Assembly (NCBI GenBank): GCA_900769285.1
Contig: CAAGGB010000191.1
Coordinates: 1 to 10,298 of the forward strand
DNA: 10,298 nucleotides
Direction of reading: 5' to 3'
From: Victivallales bacterium
GTDB lineage: Bacteria; Verrucomicrobiota; Lentisphaeria; Oligosphaerales; Oligosphaeraceae
Part shown: positions 5,423 through 10,298 of the stretch, one piece after another
Position numbering within the stretch: position 1 is the stretch's first letter
Layout: every line of letters begins with the position of its first letter
The notes under the pieces: model-generated
Databases searched by the model: none
Seen by the model: the letters and a program-made list of their open reading frames with translations, nothing else
What the model was told of the DNA's origin: nothing
Translations under genes and position numbers: made by a program

Positions 5423-8107
5423 TCAGTCGTGGTAGGGCTTGCCGTAGTAGGCGTCGAGGTAGAGCTGCTTGATCTCGCTGATCAGCGGGTAGCGCGGGTT
5501 GGCGCCCGTGCACTGGTCGTCGTAGGCCTTGACCGACAGCTCGTCAAGCTGCTTGAGGAAAGTCTCCTCGGTGATGCCCTTGGCGTCGAACCAGGGCTTC
5601 ATCGCCTTCGGGATGTCCAGGGACTTCTTCAGCTCCTCGACCTTGTCGATGAGCTTGCGGACGAGCTCGTCGTCGTCCTGGCCGGTCATGCCCATGTAGC
5701 GGGCGACGCTGGCGTAGTCGGCCTTGGCGTTCGGGTAGTGGTACTGCGGGAACGCGGCCTGCTTCGTCATGCAGTCCACGGCGTTGAACTTGATGATGTG
5801 GCTGATGAGGAACGCGTTGGCCAGGCCGTGCGGGACATGGTACATGCCGCCAAGCTTGTGCGCCATCGAGTGGCACAGCCCCAGGAACGCATTGGCGAAC
5901 GCCATGCCCGCCAGCGCCGAGGCGTTGAACATGTGCTCACGCGCAATCTCGTTCATCGGGCCGTTGTGGTAGCACTCCGGCAGATGGTCGAAGATCAGCT
6001 TCGCCGCCTCGTTCGCCAGCGCGTTGCAGTAGTCCGACTGCATGCAGGAGACGCGGGCCTCCAAGGCGTGCGTCAGCGCGTCGATGCCCGAAATCGCCGT
6101 CAGGCCCTTCGGCAGCTTCATCACCAGCTCCGTGTCGATGATCGCCATGTTCGGCGTCAGCGCGTAGTCGGCCAGCGGGAACTTCTGCTGCGTCACCTCG
6201 TCCGTGATCACCGCGAACGGCGTCACCTCGGAGCCCGTGCCCGACGTCGTCGGCACCGCCACCATCATCGCCTTCTTGCCCAGGTCCGGCAGCTTCACGA
6301 TGCGCTTGCGGATGTCCATGAAGCGCATCGCCACATCCTCGAACTTGATCTCCGGCTGCTCGTACATCAGCCACATGATCTTCGCCGCGTCAATCGGCGA
6401 GCCGCCGCCCACCGCGATGATCACGTCCGCGTCAAAGCTCTTCAGCTGCTCCAGACCGCGCTCCGCCAGCTGGATCGTCGGGTCCGGCGCCACGTCCGAG
6501 AACACGTGCGTCGCAATCCCCATGTCCGTCAGCTTCTGCAGCATCGGCCCCAGAATGCCGCTCGAGTACAGGAACTTGTCGGTGACGATGAACGCCTTCT
6601 TCTTGCCGGCCAGGTCGCCAATGGCGGTGCAGAGGCAGCCATACTTGAAGTAGACCTTTTGCGGGACGCGGAACCAAAGCATGTTTTCCCTCCGTTTGGC
6701 GATGGACTTGATGTTGATCAGATTCTGGGGACCGACGTTCTCGGAGACATAGTTGCCGCCCCAGGAGCCGCAGCCCAGCGTCAGTGAGGGATTCAGCGCG
6801 AAGTTGTACAGGTCGCCGATGCCGCCCTGCGACGACGGCGTGTTGATCAGCACGCGGCTCGCCAGCATGATGTGGCCGAACTCGCGGATGCGCTCCTCGT
6901 TCTGCGTGTTCGTGTACAGCACCGCCGTGTGGCCCAGACCTCCGTACTTCAGCAGCGCCTTGCCGTTCTCAATCGCCTCCTCGTACGTCTTCGCACGGTA
7001 CATCGCCAGCGTCGGCGACAGCTTCTCGCGCGAGAACGGAACCTCCGGGCCAATCCCGCTCACCTCCGCAATCAGCACCTTCGCCGTCGGCGGAACGCTG
7101 ATGCCCGCCATCTTCGCGATCGTCTGAGCCGTCTGGCCCACAATCTTCGCGTTGATGCCAGGATGGCCCGTCTTGTCCAGAACCTGAATTACCGCGCCAA
7201 CCTTCTCGGCCTCCTCAGCCGACAGAATGTGGCCGCCGCGCTTCACAAACTCCGCCTTCGTCTTCTCGTAGATCGCGTCCATCACCGTCACCGACTGCTC
7301 GGACGCGCAGATCATGCCGTTGTCAAACGTCTTCGACAGCAGAATCGACGACACCGCCATCTCGATGTCGCACGTGTCGTCCATGATCACCGGCGTGTTG
7401 CCAGGACCGACGCCCACCGCGGGATTGCCGGACGAATACGCCGCCTTCACCATCCCAGGGCCGCCCGTCGCCAGAATCAGCGACACGTCGCGGTGCTTCA
7501 TCAGATACCCCGACATCGCCACCGTCGGCTCGTCAATCCACGCGATGATGTCCTTCGGCGCTCCCGCCGCAACCGCCGCCTCCAGCACAATCCGTGCCGC
7601 CTCGCACGTGCACTTCTTCGCGCGGGGATGCGGGCTGAAGATGATGCCGTTGCGCGTCTTCAGCGTGATCAGTGACTTGAAGATCGCCGTCGACGTCGGA
7701 TTCGTCGTCGGAACAATGCCCGCAATCACACCGCGCGGCTCCGCAACCTTGATCATGCCAAACGCATCGTCCGTCTCGATGATGCCGCACGTCTTCATCG
7801 GCAGGAACTTGTTGCAGATGTACTCCGACGCATAGTGGTTCTTGATGATCTTGTCCTCAACCACGCCCATGCCCGTCTCCTCGACGGCCTGCTGGGCCAG
7901 CGGTATGCGCATCTTGTTCGCAGCCAGCGCCGCAGCATGGAAAATCTTGTCCACCTGCTCCTGAGTGTAGTTCGCGAAAATCTCCTGCGCCGCCTTCACA
8001 CGCGCCACCAGCGCGTCAACTACCGCGCGCTCACGCGCCTCCTGCTCAGCCGCATCCACCGGCGCCGGCGCCGCCGCCGCAACGTTCTTCTTCGCTTCGT
8101 CCGTCAT
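5423..8107 (-). CDS. adhE: Bifunctional acetaldehyde/alcohol dehydrogenase AdhE
   Basis: AdhE reduces acetyl-CoA to acetaldehyde and then ethanol, using two NADH; family members form cytoplasmic filaments (spirosomes). At 894 residues it is full length. The N-terminal aldehyde dehydrogenase half (about 25-450) has the catalytic cysteine C267 in GMICASEQSV and a GVGPGNTPV nucleotide loop. The C-terminal iron-dependent alcohol dehydrogenase half has GGGSPIDAAK from 567 and iron ligands D676, H680, H746 and H760. The spacing of these four equals that in E. coli AdhE (4, 66, 14). I chose ATG at 8107, which has GGAG about 10 nt upstream. An in-frame GTG at 8176 would add 23 residues of non-family sequence. 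The gene has its own promoter and lies just upstream of the hydrogenase operon, so ethanol and H2, the two competing electron sinks, are side by side. Confidence 0.98.
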   Translation of the reverse strand: MTDEAKKNVAAAAPAPVDAAEQEARERAVVDALVARVKAAQEIFANYTQEQVDKIFHAAALAANKMRIPLAQQAVEETGMGVVEDKIIKNHYASEYICNKFLPMKTCGIIETDDAFGMIKVAEPRGVIAGIVPTTNPTSTAIFKSLITLKTRNGIIFSPHPRAKKCTCEAARIVLEAAVAAGAPKDIIAWIDEPTVAMSGYLMKHRDVSLILATGGPGMVKAAYSSGNPAVGVGPGNTPVIMDDTCDIEMAVSSILLSKTFDNGMICASEQSVTVMDAIYEKTKAEFVKRGGHILSAEEAEKVGAVIQVLDKTGHPGINAKIVGQTAQTIAKMAGISVPPTAKVLIAEVSGIGPEVPFSREKLSPTLAMYRAKTYEEAIENGKALLKYGGLGHTAVLYTNTQNEERIREFGHIMLASRVLINTPSSQGGIGDLYNFALNPSLTLGCGSWGGNYVSENVGPQNLINIKSIAKRRENMLWFRVPQKVYFKYGCLCTAIGDLAGKKKAFIVTDKFLYSSGILGPMLQKLTDMGIATHVFSDVAPDPTIQLAERGLEQLKSFDADVIIAVGGGSPIDAAKIMWLMYEQPEIKFEDVAMRFMDIRKRIVKLPDLGKKAMMVAVPTTSGTGSEVTPFAVITDEVTQQKFPLADYALTPNMAIIDTELVMKLPKGLTAISGIDALTHALEARVSCMQSDYCNALANEAAKLIFDHLPECYHNGPMNEIAREHMFNASALAGMAFANAFLGLCHSMAHKLGGMYHVPHGLANAFLISHIIKFNAVDCMTKQAAFPQYHYPNAKADYASVARYMGMTGQDDDELVRKLIDKVEELKKSLDIPKAMKPWFDAKGITEETFLKQLDELSVKAYDDQCTGANPRYPLISEIKQLYLDAYYGKPYHD

Positions 8108-8112
8108 GGCTC

Positions 8113-8217
8113 TTAAACTCCACTTGGGGTTCTCGTTCCGACAGCTCCCTGAACCCTTCCGGCCCAGGACTGCCACTCAATCCGCTGCGCGGCACTTCTC
8201 AACCGCGCGTCTGTCAT
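8113..8217 (-). CDS. Possible 34-codon upstream ORF in the adhE leader
   Basis: A short frame starts at ATG 8217-8215 and stops at TAA 8115-8113, five bases before the adhE ATG. The adhE Shine-Dalgarno (GGAG) lies in its last codons. Its ATG falls almost at the predicted transcription start (about 8218), so it would be translated as a leaderless message. It begins MTDARLRSAAQ and has no recognisable domain. Two 6-bp stems lie in the same leader: 8187-8192/8203-8208 and 8127-8132/8151-8156. It may be a coupling leader peptide or chance. Confidence 0.25.
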   Translation of the reverse strand: MTDARLRSAAQRIEWQSWAGRVQGAVGTRTPSGV

Positions 8218-8221
8218 GACA
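8212..8221. promoter_or_regulatory. Perfect palindrome at the adhE transcription start
   Basis: TGTCATGACA is a perfect 10-bp palindrome beginning 3 bp after the adhE -10 box and covering the predicted start site near 8218. Its position suits a repressor site. It includes the ATG of the possible upstream ORF. A 10-bp palindrome can also occur by chance. Confidence 0.3.
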
Positions 8222-8224
8222 CTT

Positions 8225-8253
8225 AATATAGGACAAAACAGGACAAGAGTCAA
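8225..8253 (-). promoter_or_regulatory. adhE: Strong sigma-70-type promoter of adhE
   Basis: On the minus strand the -35 box TTGACT (8253-8248) and -10 box TATATT (8230-8225) are separated by exactly 17 bp, and each box matches consensus at 5/6. Transcription should start near 8218, giving a leader of about 110 nt. AT-rich sequence lies directly upstream of the -35 box. The spacer is filled by a direct repeat (see the 8231-8246 entry). Confidence 0.8.
8231..8246 (-). promoter_or_regulatory. Operator candidate: TTGTCC direct repeat in the adhE promoter spacer
   Basis: TTGTCCTGTTTTGTCC is two identical TTGTCC half-sites at 10-bp period, lying exactly between the -35 and -10 boxes. A protein bound here would be expected to affect polymerase access. 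The same arrangement recurs at 8345-8360. Direct half-sites one helical turn apart suit tandem binding by a winged-helix response regulator type, but the binding protein is unknown. Confidence 0.5.
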
Positions 8254-8290
8254 GTGATGATATAAAAATATTGATAAAAAAATAACATAG
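8254..8290 (-). promoter_or_regulatory. AT-rich tract upstream of the adhE -35 box (UP-element-like)
   Basis: This stretch is almost pure A/T, with A5 (8264-8268) and A7 (8276-8282) tracts in otherwise GC-rich DNA. It adjoins the -35 box, so it can act as an UP element for RNA polymerase alpha subunits. Its phased A-tracts may also bend DNA between the two TTGTCC repeat sites. Confidence 0.5.
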
Positions 8291-8324
8291 GTCGCTTTGA
8301 AGCCTGAAAATGAGTGACTTACAA

Positions 8325-8360
8325 CGACAAATCTGCACGAATATGGACAATTCAGGACAA
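8325..8360 (-). promoter_or_regulatory. Upstream TTGTCC repeat array, second operator candidate
   Basis: On the plus strand GGACAA occurs at 8345 and 8355, with degenerate copies in phase at 8335 (GCACGA, 4/6) and 8325 (CGACAA, 5/6), all at a 10-bp step. The perfect pair is the same 16-bp pattern as in the adhE promoter spacer and lies 114 bp upstream of it, close to eleven helical turns. This suggests cooperative binding or looping (inferred). Confidence 0.45.
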
Positions 8361-8420
8361 ATCGGGCGCCGAGTAGCGGCCTCAAGGGGGCAGGGCGGTC
8401 CGAAAAAGTGGGGGGCCCGC

Positions 8421-8448
8421 TTGCAAGTCGCCATTGCCGGGCTATGTT
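8421..8448 (+). promoter_or_regulatory. Probable promoter of the trpB leader
   Basis: TTGCAA (8421-8426) and TATGTT (8443-8448), each 4/6 to consensus, are separated by 16 bp. Transcription would begin near 8455, about 85 nt before the leader peptide. It is the best plus-strand match I found between 8361 and 8540, but it is weak. That interval otherwise shows no gene. Confidence 0.4.
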
Positions 8449-8540
8449 AGACACTCGTTCGCAGGCGTCGAGCGTCCGTCTTCCTGACGAATGGCGCCTT
8501 CATCCCCCATTCCCATATCCACTACCGGCCCCCCCGCACC

Positions 8541-8618
8541 ATGTTTCGCGACCTCAGCAACAAGCACCACTACTGGTCCTGGCGATGCTCCGCCACGGAC
8601 GGCTTGTCAGCGTGCTGA
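8541..8618 (+). CDS. Tryptophan leader peptide (trpL-like), 25 codons
   Basis: A 25-codon frame begins MFRDLSNKHHYWSWRC and ends at TGA 8616-8618. It carries two tryptophan codons (8574-8576 and 8580-8582) separated by one serine codon. Trp is rare, so W-S-W in a short frame before a tryptophan synthase gene is the mark of an attenuation leader. Ribosomes would stall at these codons when charged tRNA-Trp is scarce. The downstream antiterminator and terminator are placed to respond to this. The weak point is that the C-rich sequence before the ATG has no visible Shine-Dalgarno, so translation initiation is unexplained. Confidence 0.62.
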   Translation: MFRDLSNKHHYWSWRCSATDGLSAC

Positions 8619-8660
8619 GGCCCTGCCGAAAACGGAACAGGGCTGGTCGACCGAGGCGGA
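8589..8660 (+). promoter_or_regulatory. Antiterminator of the trp attenuator (2:3 pairing)
   Basis: TCCGCC-A-CGG-A-CGGCT (8589-8604) pairs with GGTCG-A-CCG-A-GGCGGA (8645-8660). This gives 14 pairs (two G-U wobbles) with two A-A mismatches. It encloses a TCAG/CTGA hairpin (8608-8619) and a GCCCTG/CAGGGC hairpin (about 8620-8643). Its 5' arm starts 7 nt after the second Trp codon. Its 3' arm contains GGCGG, the 5' arm of the terminator. A competing 1:2 hairpin, TGGCG/CGCCA (8580-8584 with 8591-8595), includes the second Trp codon. Confidence 0.6.
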
Positions 8661-8697
8661 AGGTGACTGACTGAACCAGTCCCCGACCGCCCTTTTT
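8655..8697 (+). terminator. Attenuator terminator upstream of trpB
   Basis: Stem: GGCGG/CCGCC (8655-8659 with 8687-8691), GG/CC (8662-8663 with 8683-8684) and GACTG/CAGTC (8665-8669 with 8677-8681). The internal loops are symmetrical and the terminal loop is 7 nt. T5 follows at 8693-8697. It cannot form while GGCGGA is held in the antiterminator. Confidence 0.7.
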
Positions 8698-8706
8698 CAT
8701 GCTGTG

Positions 8707-8766
8707 AAAGTCCCGTGGCGGAGGCTCCGCCCTGCTGAGAGCCGTTGCCGCACACGGGGCTTTTTT
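8707..8766 (+). terminator. Second strong terminator in the trpB leader
   Basis: GTCCCGTG (8710-8717) pairs with CACGGGGC (8753-8760). The stem continues as GCGG/CCGC (8718-8721 with 8748-8751) and GGCTC/GAGCC (8723-8727 with 8739-8743) around an 11-nt loop. T6 follows at 8761-8766. A local hairpin GGCGGA-ggc-TCCGCC (8717-8731) competes with the inner part. It lies between the attenuator and the trpB ribosome-binding site, so transcripts must pass it as well. Confidence 0.65.
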
Positions 8767-8832
8767 GCGTTTTCGAACCCCGACGGGGGCCGGATGTCCC
8801 CCACCCAGAAGCTGACCGAAGGAGAGACGACG

Positions 8833-10209
8833 ATGAGTGAGATTCCCTACAAGACCTACCTGTCCGAGGACGAGCTGCCGCAGTCCTGGTACAACCTGCG
8901 CTCGGACATGAAGGTGAAGCCCGCACCGCTGCTGAACCCCCAGACGCTGAAGCCCTGCACCGCCGAGGAGCTCGGCGCCGTCTTCTGCGAGGAGCTCGTC
9001 CGACAGGAGCTCAACGAGACGACGCCCGAGATTCCCATCCCGCAGCCCATCCGCGACTTCTACAAGATGTACCGGCCCTCGCCGCTCGTCCGCGCCTACT
9101 TCCTGGAGAAGGCCCTCAACACCCCCGCGCACATCTACTACAAGTTCGAGGGCAACAACACCTCCGGCTCCCATAAGCTCAACTCCGCCATCGCACAGGC
9201 CTACTACGCCAAGCAGCAGGGACTCAAGGGCGTCACCACCGAGACCGGCGCCGGACAGTGGGGCACCGCCCTCTCCATGGCCTGCGGCTTCTTCGGACTC
9301 GACTGCCAGGTCTTCATGGTCAAGTGCTCCTACGAGCAGAAGCCCTTCCGCCGCGAGGTCATGCGCACCTACGGCGCCAGCGTCACCCCCTCGCCCTCCG
9401 AGACCACCGAGGCCGGACGACGCATCCTCGCCGCCCACCCCGGCACCACCGGCTCCCTCGGCTGCGCCATCTCCGAGGCCGTCGAGAAGGCCGTCACCAC
9501 CCCCGGATACCGCTATGTCCTCGGCTCCGTCCTCAACCAGGTCCTCCTCCACCAGTCCGTCATCGGCCTCGAGGCCAAGACCGCGCTCGACAAGCTCGGC
9601 GTCGTCCCCGACGTCATCATCGGCTGCGCCGGCGGCGGCTCCAACCTCGGCGGACTCATCGCACCCTTCATGGGACAGAAGCTCCGCGGCGAACGCGACT
9701 ACCGCTTCATCGCCGTCGAGCCCGCCTCATGCCCCAGCTTCACCCGCGGCACCTTCGCCTACGACTTCTGCGACACCGGCATGATCTGCCCCCTACAGAA
9801 GATGTACACCCTCGGCTGCGACTTCATCCCCTCCGCCTCTCACGCCGGTGGACTCCGCTACCACGGCATGTCCGCCACACTCTCGCAGCTCTACCACGAC
9901 CACCTCATGGAGGCAACCAGCGTCGTCCAGACCGACGTCTTCGCCGCCGCACAGCTCTTCGCCAGAACCGAGGGCACCCTCCCCGCGCCCGAGTCCTCAC
10001 ACGCCATCCGCGTCGCCATCGACGAGGCCATCAAGTGCCGCGAGGCCGGCGTCCACAAGAACATCTTCTTTGGTCTCACCGGCACCGGCTACTTCGATAT
10101 GGTCGCCTACCAGCGCTACAACGACGGCGTCATGACCGACACCATCCCCACCGACGCCGATATCGCCAAGGCCCTCGAACGCCTCCCCAACGTCCCCGCA
10201 AATCTCTGA
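8833..10209 (+). CDS. trpB: Tryptophan synthase beta chain, TrpB2 type
   Basis: This 458-residue, fold-type II PLP enzyme joins indole and L-serine to make tryptophan. Visible features are the PLP lysine K115 in SGSHKLN, the catalytic glutamate E137 in TETGAGQWG, and the phosphate loop GGGSN (267-271). LRYHG and TLPAPESSHA are of the form seen in TrpB2. The extended N-terminus and total length (about 60 residues above ordinary TrpB) also indicate TrpB2, which often acts without TrpA. No trpA or other trp gene is in the window, though the right flank is cut off. I chose ATG 8833 because GGAG lies 8 nt upstream and the first residues match the family; upstream in-frame sequence lies in the terminator. 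The tandem attenuator-like leader implies control by tryptophan supply. Third codon positions are strongly C-rich, especially in the second half. Confidence 0.94.
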   Translation: MSEIPYKTYLSEDELPQSWYNLRSDMKVKPAPLLNPQTLKPCTAEELGAVFCEELVRQELNETTPEIPIPQPIRDFYKMYRPSPLVRAYFLEKALNTPAHIYYKFEGNNTSGSHKLNSAIAQAYYAKQQGLKGVTTETGAGQWGTALSMACGFFGLDCQVFMVKCSYEQKPFRREVMRTYGASVTPSPSETTEAGRRILAAHPGTTGSLGCAISEAVEKAVTTPGYRYVLGSVLNQVLLHQSVIGLEAKTALDKLGVVPDVIIGCAGGGSNLGGLIAPFMGQKLRGERDYRFIAVEPASCPSFTRGTFAYDFCDTGMICPLQKMYTLGCDFIPSASHAGGLRYHGMSATLSQLYHDHLMEATSVVQTDVFAAAQLFARTEGTLPAPESSHAIRVAIDEAIKCREAGVHKNIFFGLTGTGYFDMVAYQRYNDGVMTDTIPTDADIAKALERLPNVPANL

Positions 10210-10227
10210 AACCAGATCCTTTAGGTC

Positions 10228-10298
10228 CTCTAGAAGCTCTAGAATCTCTAGAATCTCTAGAATCTCTAGAATCTCTAGAATCTCTAGAATCTCTAGAA
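10228..10298. repeat. 9-bp tandem repeat CTCTAGAAT, eight copies, running off the window
   Basis: The first unit (10228-10236) ends in G. Units from 10237 are identical CTCTAGAAT, and the eighth (10291-10298) is cut at eight bases. Every unit holds the palindrome TCTAGA. The RNA could form repeated 6-bp stems with 3-nt loops. It begins 18 bp after the trpB stop codon. No spacers separate the units, so it is not a CRISPR array. Confidence 0.95.

Noticed and set aside
5222..6787. A 521-codon plus-strand open frame opposite adhE
   Set aside because: Shadow of adhE; repetitive Arg/His/Leu composition and no recognisable domain.
8108..8176. An upstream GTG start for adhE adding 23 residues
   Set aside because: No Shine-Dalgarno before it, and the added residues do not resemble AdhE; ATG 8107 has a better-placed GGAG.
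8108..8360. Rex operator upstream of adhE
   Set aside because: No TTGTGA-type inverted repeat with matching half-site was found; only TTGTCC direct repeats and an unrelated palindrome are present.
8408..8674. An 88-codon plus-strand frame across the trpB leader
   Set aside because: No motifs and no ribosome-binding site; it runs through the attenuator in another frame than the Trp-rich leader peptide.
8736..8741. CTGAGA motif suggesting a TPP riboswitch in the trpB leader
   Set aside because: The other conserved TPP segments are absent and the stretch is explained by the terminator hairpin.
8554..9552. A 332-codon minus-strand frame opposite trpB
   Set aside because: Gly/Leu/Val-rich antisense shadow of a clear TrpB2 gene.
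10228..10298. CRISPR array
   Set aside because: Units are 9 bp and contiguous with no spacers.

Overview
The window is high-GC bacterial DNA carrying fermentation and hydrogen genes. Every gene except the rightmost lies on the minus strand. The gene set ([FeFe] hydrogenases of two classes, AdhE, no respiratory genes) points to a strict or facultative anaerobic fermenter. A PVC-group anaerobe (Kiritimatiellota or Lentisphaerota) would fit the high GC content, but this is a guess. No rRNA or other phylogenetic marker is present.

Reading right to left on the minus strand, adhE (5423-8107) has its own promoter at 8225-8253 inside an AT-rich island. It is followed by a GC-rich hairpin (5368-5408). 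A second promoter (5331-5360) then drives a hydrogenase operon: a thioredoxin-fold [2Fe-2S] protein (4938-5216), a sensory group C [FeFe] hydrogenase with a PAS domain, hydS (3238-4941), a SpoIIE/PP2C-type phosphatase (2054-3241), a second [2Fe-2S] protein (1702-1965), and a catalytic group B-type [FeFe] hydrogenase (39-1445). The first three genes overlap by ATGA. The last two are preceded by structured spacers of 88 and 256 nt. The likely logic is that HydS senses H2 or redox state and passes this to the phosphatase, whose unseen target adjusts expression of the catalytic hydrogenase and of the competing electron sink AdhE. No maturase (HydE/F/G) and no kinase or anti-sigma partner is in view.

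On the plus strand, a stand-alone TrpB2-type tryptophan synthase beta chain (8833-10209) is preceded by what looks like a complete ribosome-mediated tryptophan attenuator: a 25-codon leader peptide with a Trp-Ser-Trp motif (8541-8618), a long antiterminator pairing (8589-8604 with 8645-8660), and an intrinsic terminator that shares the antiterminator's 3' arm (8655-8697). A second strong terminator follows at 8707-8766. The 725-nt gap between the divergent adhE and trpB genes also holds the adhE promoter with direct TTGTCC repeats at 10-bp period, one pair filling the -35/-10 spacer and a second array about 110 bp upstream.

The right end runs into a 9-bp tandem repeat (CTCTAGAAT) that continues to the last base. 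This may be why the contig stops here.
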